Notes: a model not told the origin generated them from the sequence alone. A DNA stretch of 64,000 bases from Phellopilus nigrolimitatus (GCA_021029095.1 JAJOHG010000024.1:310001-374000), one strand, 5' to 3'. Counted from the stretch's first letter, positions 10,958-23,038 are shown. A program made the numbers and translations.

Positions 10958-12587
10958 ATGCAGAATATCGAACTCAGCGCGGGTATGCCTAGCTCGGCCA
11001 CAGAGTTGAAAAGGATGCCTTCGTCACTCGAACGGAGCAGCTTGTCTGCGTTGCTACCTTTCTTCTCTTCTGTCCCAGAAGGCAATAAGAACCTGAACAC
11101 GGATGAATTCTGGGGAAATTTGATCGAGGAACAGTGCGTGGCTCTTCTCCTTACTTGATCTATGACTCCATAATGCTCATTTCTCATGCAGTAACTCGAA
11201 CCTCAATACTTCGAGCGTAACACAAGTCGCCAAAGCCAGAGGATTCAAGAGCGCAAGGATGATTCAAAAAAATGCCACAGGGATGCTTCTCACTCTACAG
11301 GCCCTGGCGCGGTCACTAGAAGAGATAAACGCGTCGTTCAAAGAGCGCACTGACCGCATGGCGCTTAGGCACGGCTTGGACAGCTTGCCCGACGAGGTTC
11401 TCTTACACATATTCGGCGATGCCACGTCAGTTTTTACAGAGGCTTTGGAGCTTTCGCATGTCTGCTCGCGATTCAGACAAGTGACTCTGGGCTCTTCTCG
11501 ATTTGGGGCGAACTGTAAGCTGAACACGGACATGAACACTCGGCATGTCGAGGCTCTCGTAGACAGGAGTCGGGATCATCTGCTTAAGGTCGACATCGGT
11601 CCCAAGCACGATAATTGGCTACGGCACGTAAAGAAACTCTTCTGCCTGAAAGATCGGCTGGGAGAGCTCGAATTTCACGACGTTTGCGAATACGAAAATG
11701 AACAAATTTCAAAACTTCACCCTGTAATTCAAATGGCCAATCTTCGCAAGTTGACTGTCAACGCTGATTCCTGGCCCATCCACGCCTTCGATTTCCATCA
11801 GCTATGGTGCCTACCTAATCTCAAATGCTTAGAATCCACAAACGTCGTCCTCAAGCCGGTCTTTAGGCAAAATTTATCCTATTGCCATTTCAGATTCATC
11901 GGCTTTTTCTTGCCTAACCATTTAAAGGTTTTTCTTCAATCATCGCCATCCTTGGAAACTGTAGAGATCGAGATCGATGACGTTTTTATTGACGACGAGG
12001 ATGACGAGGATAGCGATGACGAGGACGACAATGTGCAAGAAGATCCGAGTTCCCGGGTATCCAGCATCAAGTATTTCTCTTTCACCATCATCGAAAGAGC
12101 ATCGATACCGTTTGCGAGACGCGTGCTTGAGTTCTCTTACCCTAACGTTACTGAGATGTCAATCACAATCTTGCATAGCAAATGGTGCTGTGAGAATCAT
12201 TCTAACATTCATTGGCGACGACGCCATCTCCTTAGAGCAATGCGACACTTCCCAATGGTCAAGAAACTTCGTCTTCGTCTCTTAGGGTCCAATACCTATG
12301 ATGTGGATTTTAGTTCAATCCTGTTCCGTATGCCTCAAAGCTTGGAGAGCCTTCAATTCGAGGCACCTGGGCACACTCTATCCATGGATGGTTGTGGTTT
12401 CGCACTCCCTCGACTTCGTACTCTTCATTTCAGAAATTGCGACAAGATGGATCTTAAATTCATCGAGGCCGTCCGTGACAATTTTAATAGGGTGGTCGAA
12501 AACGTCGAGGTCGTTTGCTGTCATCCCATAGAAGAAGAAAACGTTAGAGGCGCTTTTCCAAGCTCGAAGGTCATTTGGCTTTCTTGA
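10958..12587 (+). CDS. F-box protein (diverged paralog)
   Basis: Two exons, 10958-11133 and 11192-12587, are separated by a 58-bp intron (GTGCGT to TGCAG) and join in frame (about 523 residues). The F-box is GLDSLPDEVLLHIFGDA, followed by LELSHVCSRFRQVTL, near residue 125. Leucine-rich segments follow, such as LRKLTVNADSW and LKCLESTNV. A strongly acidic stretch of Asp and Glu (FIDDEDDEDSDDEDD) sits near residue 365. The C-terminus (ENVEVVCCHP...VRGAFPSSKVIWLS) keeps the family's last-strand pattern. It lacks the duplicated flanks of the other copies and is clearly older. Role as an SCF adaptor is inferred from the F-box. Confidence 0.85.
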
Positions 12588-14407
12588 TCTAGTGCTTCCG
12601 ATAAATGTGAGCTCGCATTCACTTGTTTGAAACATCATTTTCTAACATACCGGCCTTGCGCAGTGCACACCGGAACCTCAATCCATAATCTCAGTACTAT
12701 TTCATCGTCAGTATTTTCTATTATCTTTGAAAACAAGCTAGGTAAGGCGTTGCTTCGCGTGTCGGCACAATCTATCTCGTTATGGACAAGCCATTCTCGC
12801 GATTGCGCCTCCAAGGTATCGTGAGTCTATTTTGCAGCGAAACCAGCCGATCATAGACAAGCAACTCGTCGTGGGAGATTTTGATCTTTAGCGAAAAATA
12901 TCAGGAAGCCGAACTGCATTCCCCACTGTGGTGGTTGTGTACATATATCGCCAATTCTGGGTGTCTAGGCTGATTTGGTGTATCTTGTGTAGAATATGTA
13001 CATGTATGTACAAGATATGCCAAATGATCTGTTGAAACACCTAACTCTGACAAGAGATGTTATAGACTTTATCTCATAGAAAAGCAAGCTTTCTCTCGAT
13101 TTACTGAAGGAAATACAGATCTTTAAACTTCCCGTTCCGTTAACTGGTTCAATTTCCGCCTTCGGTTGTCCGTGAATCCAGCGGACTTGAAGGGAAAGGC
13201 TTGCCCTCCAAAGACATTTTAATACTTAGTTTTATAGGTTTTTACCGCGCACGTCCTATTTACATGTACATACCGAGCTTGTATCATGCACATAGCGCTG
13301 AGCGTATTTGATCAACTTGACGATCAAAGTAAAATGAAGCGGCGAAGATGGCAACGGCCAATGAGAAGTCTCGGAATACACGAGCAAGCGTGTCTGGCTA
13401 ACGAACTTCGTACGGTATTATGTAACGACGAATTTGATAACAACCAACAATTTCACGCGCTTGTACATAAAACATGCGATTCATTGGTCTTAACCTCGAG
13501 GAGAGAAGATGGGAGAACACGTTGTCTGAAGCTTGGGATCTATCTCGATCCGACAAACAATCTCAAGAACTCCACAACTCACCTACGAGTGCTGGTATGG
13601 TGCGTTAGTATCGCTAATATGTAAAATGCGACTAGGAAACTGCCTCACAATTTTAGCTGCTTTGTACCGGTACAACCCGAAATATGAATGTTGAGCACAG
13701 CCGGCGGACGATACACCTCGGAAATGAGTCTATCACGAGAAGGCGGATTTGCTGCCGTAAGTGTGGATCATCTAAACGCTGTTCGTGTTGATCAATATAC
13801 TGACCGGTATAGTCTTTTGACAGAAAAAGGAAGACGCGTGCTCGACAGATGCTCCGAAATCCACTATCGGCAGGCCAGCCAGCATCAAGCAACGCGCAGC
13901 ATTACGAGTTCGTCGGTCTGTCGACAGAGAAACATTCACGATAATATGAGTCTCATTCTTCAAGATAATATATAAGGTTCGTATAAGTACCTGGAACTCA
14001 AACCAGGGGCGATCCGGATGTTCAATTGATGAGCATGCACACCGCACGTGAAAATGATCTGCAATGTCGTGGATCAGCGGCGTCTCCGTAAACCAGGGCA
14101 TAATGAGTATATATGCAAACTTTGAACCCAGATCGCGGCGAAGGACCTAATTCCGCTCGTACGCGTCATGAACGATATCTCTAGCGAAATAAACAAGAAC
14201 ACACAGCGTGGTTAACATGCAATTTGCCATCCGGCAAGTTCAGACAGACGCCGCGGGAGGGCACGCTGGAAACGCGCCTTAAGCGCCTGCTTGCCAAAGT
14301 TCCAGACCATCTTCACGTATAAAGGAGAGGCGAAATCTTTTATCGCGCCCTCAGATTCCTTCATTCATACATCGTCTGCATCATTCCAAAGCCTTTCATA
14401 CCCAGCA
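12588..14407. other. long intergenic region, no gene seen
   Basis: About 1.8 kb of mixed, partly AT-rich DNA. The longest frames (13286-13624 and 13688-13975 on plus, 13772-14101 on minus) show no motif or splice pattern I recognise. The stretch from about 14291 is open into the next gene, but the ATG at 14408 is a better start. Confidence 0.5.
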
Positions 14408-15529
14408 ATGCGCCTCTTCTGGAGCTCGCGCAGTCGCTCGCGTTCTGATCCCTCCGGCGGCATGCCCGCACTTCCAAGAACGCTTCCGCTGTTCACCAGC
14501 GAACGAAGAAACACGCTCGCGGCGACATGTCAGGATCTATCCGCGTATTACGAGCGCCAGGCCAACCTCGACAGTTTTGCCTCTCCGGAGCCTTCGACGA
14601 AGAGCCCCAGCTCCAGTTCGGCGTCACCCATCTCATGGACTTCCCAGCTGACCGACTCGCCGAGATCGATCGCGCGCTCGCCAGGGAGTGCCGACAGTGA
14701 ACGAATCGTGCGGACAAGTCACGTCCAAACCCCGTCTAGCAGGGAAGGCAGTCTGCCTTCTCTGCTGAGATTACACAATAGTTTAGGGGATGCGCCAGCA
14801 TCTCCACTTTTTCAATGGGACACGTCGGACGTCACCTCCGTGGATACTGCCGTGAACCTCTTGCAGAGAATAGCGAGCTACCACGACGTCGACCGTTTCA
14901 TCCAGACCACCCGCGCATGGCTGAAGAGTCTCCCAAGGCTCAACAGCATTGAAGCGGCCGCCCACATCCGCTCAGCGGCCATCAACCACTTCTTCCACAT
15001 TTGGCACCCTGTGAGCACGCATTCCTCCTCTCCTCTTCTCGCTGTCTGACATGTCTTTGATAGTCACACCAGGAGAGACTTACCTTCGGCGACGATGCGT
15101 CTCGGGACGTAGGATTCGCGGCCGCGAGGCTCCTCGGCATGCTCCTTCGTGCCAAGGTGGTCAATTGCACAGACATCGCGTTCGCCGCAGAGTTTTTCTT
15201 CGTGCATCGCCAACGCGAGGGATACATGCGCGGCCTGTACGAGTTGGTCAGCACCGCGGGAGATAAAGTAGCCCAGCCAGCATCCCTCGAGCGTATGTTG
15301 GCGTTGGCAGAGGGCCTAGAGAACGTGAAGAAGGCACAGGAATGTCACGGAGTGGCGGAATATGCCGATGTACATTTTCAGATTCATCTGATTCTCTACG
15401 GATCGCTGATTGCAGGCTCACCTGCAGGACACAGTCAACATCATCCGTTACTACGAAGACGTTCGTGCGTTCAAATCGCTCGGAACGTCCTCAAGCTCGA
15501 AAAGTAGACAGTTCAGTCGCGCCGTCTAG
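14408..15529 (+). CDS. uncharacterised fungal protein
   Basis: Three exons, 14408-15010, 15064-15369 and 15416-15529, join in frame to 340 residues. The first 120 residues are rich in Ser, Arg and Pro (WSSRSRSRSDPS, SPSSSSASP) and probably disordered. From about residue 140 the chain looks helical and folded: AVNLLQRIASYHDVDRF, EAAAHIRSAAINHFF, GFAAARLLGMLLRAKVV, AAEFFFVHRQREGYMRGLYELV. The end is short and basic with serines. I do not recognise the family; the helical repeats could suggest an alpha-solenoid, but this is a guess. An upstream in-frame ATG at 14291 would add about 39 residues. Confidence 0.75.
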
Positions 15530-16792
15530 CTCGCGCAATGTTTCCGTTCCGTACTATGGGGACAGTAGAATCGTAAATCCTAATTCCAAATATGCGTGCA
15601 GAACTTACCACTAGACAACTTTTATGTATTCCGCACTTTTCTACAATAGCTAGACAATGTAGGTGATTGTGTGAACGAAAAAGGGCGTACCATCGTGTTA
15701 TTGTGTCACCAGCGACCTTGAATTGCTGTTGTAGACGGAGGACAAGCACGAAAAGGGCGCGTTCAACATGCGGCGGTGTTGATTTTGACGATCTAAATCA
15801 ACCATCGGTTGCGTAAAGAGAAGCCGACGGAACAGCGAGGCGTACAAGCCTTCTTTCATCGATATCACCCTGATGAGCGCGATCCTGGTTGAAGCGAGTG
15901 CTCGAAGTAAGATATATACGCGCAGCGCGAAGAAAAGTACCTTTCCAAAACCACGCAATCGGCTTCTGTATTCAGGAAGAACTCAATGGTCTACGTCCAA
16001 CTCACTTGACCGTAGAAATATAAAGCGTCCAATGAAAACCGTATGCGCGAGGGTTGCCTCGAGGAGTAGGTACGACTGACTTCAGATCGATTGGTTCAGT
16101 AAAACTTCTCAAGCCTTGAGGGTCAGGCTTCCGCGTGTATTCGAGCGCTGAGCCGTAATTAGCACTTCTTTCTTATTCCAGTTACTGCTCCGGACCTTCC
16201 ATGGTCGCCATGATTTATTGCAAGAGATGGCAGTCTTCAACGCGTGTCCGCTTTCTTCGTATCGATATTCTCAGCGCCATAAGAAGGGAATTTTCGGTAT
16301 CAACAGAGCATAATATAATACGCACGAGTAGCGAAGACACGGTGAAAAATAGATGTTTGAATGAAAAGTTCATTGACATACAGAGAATCCGCTTTTGGCT
16401 TTGTTTGTAAGTATTTGGTTTTCGTGGCGTTTGAGTCGAAAACTCAATCATTTAGTCGCACTGACATTCACACTTCTCCCCACTCCCTTTCTAATTCCTA
16501 CATATCCTCCAGGACAAAAGGTTGCATTTTTCTTGGAGGGAGGTGTTTGTAAATGTCTGTAGTTCTGGTGCTTGACGAATCCGATAATTTCCCCAACCAG
16601 AATCTACGTGTCGAAAGCTTATGCACACTGCGATTCGCCTGATCATCTAACTCCTACATAATTCTTCGTCGCCAAATCGGGGAGTCAGCAGAATTTAAAT
16701 TGGAATAAGAATGCTGCGGAAAGCGCAGATGCTAGTAAGCAACCGGGACAATTAGGTCATAACAGGCGTACTTATCGTTGAACTTACCTACA
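15530..16792. other. intergenic, no gene seen
   Basis: About 1.26 kb without a supported gene. Short frames at 15873-16079, 16201-16410 and 16215-16451 have no motifs. From about 16695 the sequence belongs to duplication copy B. Confidence 0.5.
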
Positions 16793-18496
16793 TCAACCAC
16801 CCAGTAAAAAATAATAGTAGTCATCCTCGTACTTCGGCGCGCGATCACGCCAACAGATCTTCGCCTTCGGCAGCACCTTCTCCAATTCCTCCAGGTCTAA
16901 TTCAGGACATCCCGCGACTTCCAGCTTCTCGAAAGTGTTCCTCAATGGTCCGCCAGAGCGCTCTTGGCCAATCAGGTTGGTTATGTAGCCGTCATATAGA
17001 TCGAATATTCTCCTCAGAGTAAGTGTGCGGAGATTTGGAACCGAGGGGTGAGCATTCAATGGACAAGAAATGCACGGGGCGTCGATAGTGAGATGTTTAA
17101 GAGCCGGTGTCAGGTTGGAAATGCAGTCTAGGGAACAGCCAAAAAAATACGGGCCGGAACCATTTTTCATAGCGCGAAGGAGTAGAGTGAGATCCTCCAA
17201 CATTGGATAACGAGCTTCAGTGTGAACAGATTCGTCGTTTACGTGAAACAATACGTACTCGATCCAGTCGCCTAAGGGTTGCTCCTCCCCGAGGTAAATT
17301 GCCGCTGTGAGCCGAGACAGAACAGGAAAGTCTATGTCGTTCAGAAGAATTCGACATCCTTCAGCCTCCACTTCATCAAAGATTTTGAGCGATAACGATT
17401 CAAGATTTGAGAGTTTAGTGACGCCAACAAGTGTTGTCTCTTCAGAGTCGATTTCACGAAACAAGACAAATTCGAATCTCAGCGTAAGATGCGTCAAGTT
17501 CGGTGTCGACCGGAAGAAGGATAGCAGTTGGAATTGACTGCCGATTGCTGGTCCTGCATCGTACGAAACGATCGACAATTCGCAATGGGTAAGGGATGGC
17601 AAAAACAGTTTGGGAATGATATTGTATGCTGTTAGGCTTCGAAGATTAGGCATATCCCATGTCGGGCGAAACATAAGCTGGCCTTCTTCCGACTCCGTGA
17701 AATAACCGCCAAATCTTATGTTAAGATGGTCAAGGTCGGGGAAGGACAACCCGTCGAAGTGGTCAAGCAAATTTCTGACGAGCTTTGTTGTCAGCCCATA
17801 GCTGGTCGTCTCTGTGTTGAAAGTCAACGTCTGAAGACGCGACAAGACGGCCACGTTTGATACCTTCTGGAGAAACGCTTCTGGGACTTCTCCGGAAATC
17901 TCTAGATCCAGCACGGATGATTTGCTCCGTGAGAGCCAGGTATCCAGCTGGCCATGGGATTTGACTAAGCCAAGTTTGATGTTCGCCCAAATGCGAGGCA
18001 AGTGCAATGCGAGATTTCGAAAGCGACGAGAGACAAGTGAAAGGGTGACAGGGAGGTTCATGCGTGCATCTTCGTCGTCGACACAATCTGCACAGAAATA
18101 TTCGAACACCAAGGATAGGACGTCGTCGGGGAGTGAGTTGATGCCGTCCTGCAAAACCAATGGATGCAACTTGGTCTGGATGACGTTCACGTTCTCTTCC
18201 GAGAGTTCCAATAGGGCATTGAGTACCGCCGTCAGCTTCTTGAGAGTTTGCAAAGCGGCCTTTCCTCGTAAGAGGGTATTTTTCAGCCTTCGCGACAGAC
18301 GGTTGCCTTTAATAATCGGCGTCCGAAGGCGAGCTCGAAGGACTCACTCCATAGTGCTGACGTAGAATCCGCCATCCTTCGCGTCTACCAGGTCATCCAA
18401 GCACCCCTCAGAAAACATATGATCCACGGCGTCGTTCACGGCGTCATTCACGGCGGCAGCTGCTGCGAGAAAGTGTGACCCTTGCGACGAAAGCAT
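16793..18496 (-). CDS. F-box/LRR-like protein (paralog B)
   Basis: Closest relative of the gene at 5934-7633, with the same two-exon plan: exon 1 at 18348-18496 and exon 2 at 16793-18287, separated by a 60-bp intron. The start MLSSQGSHFLAAAAAVNDAV matches paralog A. The F-box is GINSLPDDVLSLVFEYFC, followed by LSLVSRRFRNLALHLPRIW. The leucine-rich body differs by scattered substitutions, for example LRSLTAYNIIPKLF. The C-terminal tail ends FLLGG in place of FTGW because of a small length change near the stop. The acceptor site differs in sequence (GCGAAG versus GTCAG in A) but keeps the frame. Predicted SCF substrate receptor; substrate unknown. Confidence 0.88.
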
Positions 18497-19098
18497 GGCG
18501 ATGCAGAGGTGCCTTCTCGCCCGTCGCCTTTCAGCTAGCGATTCTATGGATCCAGAAGAGAGTGATGCAGAAGGTGATCCGTCTTCTAAGATGTCAGAGT
18601 TGTTTTAGTGTAAGTACGCAGAAAAGAAGATAAGGGTCAGGTTCGGTCGGCATGGTCAGGTCTGAAGACCGACATCACGTGATACATTTTGATTTCTCTT
18701 CCCGTCTGCTTTCTCCGCATCTGCGTTCGCCCTTCACTGCTGTCTCTCATAAAAGGACTGACTGATACGCACAGACCTACTTTATGTGAGGGCTTGAAGC
18801 AAGGCTCCTACCGAAGTGCTTATATTCACACGCTTGCGGAGGTCGCTCGAAAAACAAGTTCTCGGAGGATCTAATTGGACTATGTATATAACACAATCAA
18901 ATCGATATTCTGTGGCGTTTCCTAGCTGTAAACCATGCTTCGTATACTCTAGCTGCACCCCCAGTCACCGGCGGGATTCACTTCATTGCCATAGTTTTAC
19001 GATTCATATGTATCGCTACGACAATATTTACCCATGAGTAAACAAGGAAGACAGATGCGAACGGGGCGTATCATTCGCTTACCTAGTTCACGTGCTTT
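18497..19098. promoter_or_regulatory. upstream region of F-box paralog B
   Basis: This 600-bp stretch lies between the start of paralog B and the end of the next F-box gene on the same strand. It is the duplicated partner of 7634-8200. It carries CACGTG at 18676-18681, 180 bp upstream of the start. No gene is visible in it. Confidence 0.55.
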
Positions 19099-20771
19099 TC
19101 AGCTCATGTCCCAGTACTTCTCGTACTGCGGTGCGCGATCTCGCCAGAGAATCTTCTCCTTCGGCAGCACCTTCTCCAGCGCCTCCAAATCTAGTCCAGG
19201 GCAAGCCGCGATTTCCAGCCGCTCGAACGTCTCCCTTAAGGGCCCGCGGAACGATTTATGGCCTATCAGCTCGGCCACGTAGCTGCTTGCGAGGTCGAAG
19301 ATCCGTCTGAGGGTGAGCGTACGCAGGTTTGGACACGGCCGATCAGCGTAGATTGGCGATGGGATGTTCGGAGCGTCGATGGTCAGGTGTTTCAGGGCTG
19401 GGGCTAGATATGAGATGCAGTCGAGCGGCGAACGGCTGATGATGACGGGGTCCCTCTTTGCTCGCAGAAGTAGAGTAAAGTCCTCCAAGACCGGATAACG
19501 AGCTGTGGTGAATTTCTTAGAATAGCCGTCATGTATAGATACACGGAATAAGAGATATCCAATCCAGTCGTATAGGTATTGTCCCTCGGCGAAATAAAAT
19601 GCCGCGGTGAGCTGGGACAACGCAGGAAGGCGCATGTGGTCCATCAGCCGACGAAATCCCTCAGCATCTGGCGCCCCGCTGCGGACCTTCAGAGAGAGTG
19701 ACTCGAGATTTGGGAGTGTGACTATCGCAGAATCAAACTGCGGAAACGAAATCGAGTCGAACTTTAGCGAGAGGTGCTTCAAATTCGGGGTCGACTTTAG
19801 GAACATGAGTAATCTGACAGAGTCACCGGGTATCGGTGCTCTTCCATACGGGCCGAACGACATATCGCACGAGGTAAGGTGAAACAAGGAAGATATTTCG
19901 GGAATGATGTTGTGAGTTGTCAATCTTCGAAGGTTACGCATATCCCAGGTCGGACATAAAATTGGCAAGTTCTCCGGCGACACTGTGATGTAATCGCAAA
20001 ATCTCATGCTGAGATTTTCGAGGACGGGGAAGGCCAAGTCGTGGAAGTGGTGAAGCAGAATGCCGATGAGCCTCTTCTCTTCCCAATCGTCACCGAATGC
20101 CCTGAATGTGTTGAATTCGAACGTCTGCAGGCGCGACAAAACGGATGTGTTTGATATCTTTGAGAAAAAACTGTCAGGGATTTCCCGAGCAATTTTCAAA
20201 TCAAGCCTAGATTCTTTGCTTCTCGAGAGCCAGGTAGCCAGCTTATCTTGGGATTGGAAGGAGTCGAGATCGATGTTTGCCCAGATGCATGGTAGCCCCA
20301 ACGCAAGGCCCCGAAAGCGACGAGAGACATGGGAAAGAATGACGGGGCAGTTCGTGTCCGCGTCTTTGTTGACACAGAAGTATTCGAATATCATAGCCAA
20401 AATTTCGTTTGGCAATGACTCGATCCCGTCCTGTAGGACCAATGGACAGAGTATAGATTGGATGGCGCTTGTAGTCTCTTTGGCGAGATTCGAAAGGACA
20501 TTGAGCGTCATTTGAAGACTCTTGAGAGCCCGTAAAGCGCTCTTCCCCTGTGAAATTCGATTTCTCAACCTTCAATAGTACCTTCAATAATCAGCATCTC
20601 AAGGAAAACGTCGAAGACTCACTCTGCGGTGCTTCCTCTGAACCTCGTGTTCTCTGCGCCTGCCGAAGCATTAAGACTCTTGACAGTGAACACGCGATCC
20701 ATAACATCATCCGCGGCATCCTTCACGGCCGTAAGAGCCTCAGAGAAACGTGACTCTTGTGAGGAAAACAT
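19099..20771 (-). CDS. F-box/LRR-like protein (paralog C)
   Basis: Two exons, 20623-20771 and 19099-20569, with a 53-bp intron give about 540 residues. Exon 1 begins MFSSQESRFSEALTAVKDA, parallel to paralogs A and B, which supports the start codon. The F-box is GIESLPNEILAMIFEYFC, followed by LSHVSRRFRGLALGLPCIW. Leucine-rich pieces such as LRRLTTHNIIP and LKHLSLKF follow. The C-terminus is GLDLEALEKVLPKEKILWRDRAPQYEKYWDMS. It is clearly more diverged from A and B than they are from each other, so it predates the segmental duplication. Its 3' end overlaps duplication copy B. Predicted SCF adaptor. Confidence 0.88.
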
Positions 20772-20978
20772 GGTGATCCAAGCGGTTCTCGTGTTCGCTA
20801 ACCCCGTTGTCTAGGCGAAGGCAGATGAGATCAGCGTAGAAAGGTAACACCTTTCTCGGGACCGTGAATAAGGATTCGGCAGGAAGTAGGGAACTTAGAA
20901 TAATGGCGTTGGACGTCGCGCGGGGGAAGTTGCGTGGCATGTCGACCGTCAAAGATCGATATCATCAGCTCGGCGTCG

Positions 20979-20984
20979 CACGTG
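20979..20984. promoter_or_regulatory. CACGTG E-box upstream of F-box paralog C
   Basis: The hexamer sits 208 bp upstream of the start at 20771, in the context GTCGCACGTGAC. It parallels the elements of paralogs A and B even though the surrounding sequence has diverged, which hints at retained function. A candidate only. Confidence 0.4.
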
Positions 20985-21029
20985 ACATGCATCATCTGCA
21001 TTGACCCTCATCTGCTTTCCTCCATCTTC

Positions 21030-21072
21030 ACCAAACAATGCTCACGTTCCCTACCAAACAATGCTCACGTTC
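21030..21072. repeat. two-copy tandem repeat, 23-bp period
   Basis: The 20-base word ACCAAACAATGCTCACGTTC occurs at 21030-21049 and again, exactly, at 21053-21072. It lies about 45 bp outside the left terminal repeat of the element at 21116-21912. Confidence 0.9.
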
Positions 21073-21115
21073 TCGAAAAAGACTTCCAGCTTCTGTATTA
21101 GGGGCGTCCAAAATA

Positions 21116-21912
21116 AGAACGGAACGATGTTCCGTTCCTGTCGGCTACCCAGAAAGGAAGGGATTATTCAGCGTAATGCTAGCGGATCTTACTTGCCATT
21201 CCACAATTTCACCAATCCAGCTTCAACCGATTCGCTCCAACTTTTGAAAATTAAGAAATCCCTCTGAGATGTAGTATATACATTTATAATGAATTCATGA
21301 AGTTTAAAAAAATGCATAGCATTGCCGAATCTAATAATGGTGATTGAACATCTTAAGCAAACTGGTGTCATCTCCCAGCCATTCTTTGACTACAATGTAA
21401 GGACATGCTGGATGTAATCTGTGTAATTATCAAGTAGTTCTCTGACTCTGCAACAAGTTTCAGTATTATAATTGTTTGTGAAAACCCAAGGCTAGACCAT
21501 GTATTATAACTACATGTATTTAAGCACAACAAGACACTAGTCCGGTAATTTGTAGACATGAAAATGCAGCATCACAGATTTTTTAGTTATGAGTATGGCC
21601 AGTGTTTTTCAAGAAAATGTTATGTTATGTGTAGAGGGAGAAAATATGTTTTGCGAAAGGTGTCGGTTTACAAATTGATTTACAAATGAGAACATTCAGA
21701 ACACTCCATTAAGACAAAAGCATCCTAATCTATGATATATGCTGAAATATTTTTGCTGAGCTCTAGTGAGTTTGGATGGCAATGAGTGTTGAGAAGACGC
21801 ATACATAGATATGCGCCATCGTTTGCCGCCGCAGGTGTGACCATCTGTGACTCAGGGATGTAACCATTTCCTTTCTTAGTAGCCGACAGGAACGGAACGT
21901 CGTTCTGTTCCT
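21116..21912. mobile_element. non-autonomous TIR (MITE-like) element, about 0.8 kb
   Basis: Inverted terminal repeats of about 44-45 bp bound this stretch: left 21116-21159 and right 21868-21912 (reverse complement). They share the core GTTCCGTTCCTGTCGGCTAC and a trailing AGAAAGGAA, differing at about five positions. Each repeat is itself an imperfect palindrome around GGAACG/CGTTCC. The interior is AT-rich and has no transposase-like frame. I could not find a convincing target-site duplication. It sits directly before the truncated F-box copy at 21925, so it may mark the breakpoint. Superfamily unknown. Confidence 0.65.
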
Positions 21913-21924
21913 ACCTGATATTAA

Positions 21925-22454
21925 TCTATGGATGGGTCGACTACATTTTGTCTCACCTCGCTGACGAGCGGCCGCGCTACCCAGTCCTAGAATGCTTGAC
22001 TGTTCCGATCGGAAATGGTCTTACGGAATTCGGGTCGTTTCTTGTAAAAATCAGTAACCCCCTCGCCCTTTCCCTGGAGCATCTGACTATCGTTGTCCCG
22101 GGTGTCCCCTCTCCCACGCGTGGCAAGTGTTGTCCGCAACTTTGTACGCTTACGATTAGACGGTTGTATGAGCTCGAAGCATCGTTTGTGCGGTATCTGC
22201 TTGTGGGCGGCTACGACACGGAGACGTGCCCAGAGACATTCGAAAGACTGGGAATCGCGGGATGCCCTGGACTTGACTTGAAGAAACTGGAGAAGGTGCT
22301 GCCGAAGGAGAAGTTTTACTCTCTCGCGCAGGCACCGCCGCTTGAGGGTGACGATGATATACCAAACACCCATCTAAGAACGACAATGGCGATGATGAAG
22401 GCGACGATGACGACGACGTCAATAATTTACATGGCGAATAATCGAGTGAGGTGA
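21925..22454 (+). pseudogene. truncated F-box/LRR gene, C-terminal part only
   Basis: The frame opens inside a conserved region (WVDYILSHLADERPRYPVLE) and runs through SLEHLTIVVP, LCTLTIRRLYELE and CPETFERLGIAGCPGLDLKKLEKVLPKEKF, matching the last third of the F-box paralogs. There is no F-box upstream; the TIR element at 21116-21912 occupies that place. The tail is out of frame with an acidic Asp-rich ending that is visible in another frame near 22380-22440. The 3' end and flank are copied in inverted form at about 23653-24266. Confidence 0.8.
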
Positions 22455-22928
22455 GAAAGCGCGAGATACTCCGGAGCTATGTTTTACTCACTTTTGTCAT
22501 ATCCACCCAGCTGCACTTTGTTTTGTCTTGATCCCAGGACTATCGATGTTTGGAAAGATCATATTAGACGAAATGAGTTTGCGTAAAGCAGACGAATGCA
22601 CGACTAATTATACACGTTATATGGAGCATAGGAGACGGTGACTGTATTTTGTATCTTACTCGGGGCCTTATACTGACATGTTACAGAGATTTCAGTCTGT
22701 ACACTTTGATGTGTTTCCGATGAAACACGCTTCGCACAGAATATTGCAATAACACTACGCGCTTAGTGAGCTGACACGATGGTGATAAGCAAGGGCGCGC
22801 AAATATTCAGCGATGGAGTTGATCATGGGCGCCGTTGCTGTCGGACATGATGCCTGGTTGCGCGTTCTCGCCTCGCCTCGTGTTTAAGCATTACCATTTT
22901 ATCCTGAATTTTTCAAATAATAGACGCG
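22350..22928. repeat. inverted repeat, left arm
   Basis: This arm pairs with 23653-24266 in reverse orientation at roughly 85-90% by eye, with small gaps. It contains the last bases of the truncated F-box gene and its downstream DNA. Conserved words include GGTGAGAAAGCGCGAGATA and CGCACAGAATATTGCAAT. The loop between the arms is about 0.72 kb. Confidence 0.9.
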
Positions 22929-23038
22929 TTGTGAAAGCTATAAAGAGCTGGCGTGGTCGATGATTCAGGCAGACTGTTCCTCGATCTCCGTCAATTGGCA
23001 TCCTGCACCGACCAGTTCTTTATAATTCTGATAGTGAC

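Larger units (their letters stand above)
16695..19190. repeat. segmental duplication, copy B
   Basis: This is the direct-orientation partner of about 5852-8290. It contains the complete F-box gene 16793-18496, the shared upstream region with CACGTG at 18676-18681, and the 3' end of the next F-box gene, which is complete here (19099-20771). Copy A has lost that second gene. Copy B therefore looks closer to the original order. Confidence 0.85.

Noticed and set aside
13286..13624. Plus-strand frame of 112 codons in the 12.6-14.4 kb gap
   Set aside because: No recognisable domain, no introns nearby with good sites, unsupported by any copy.
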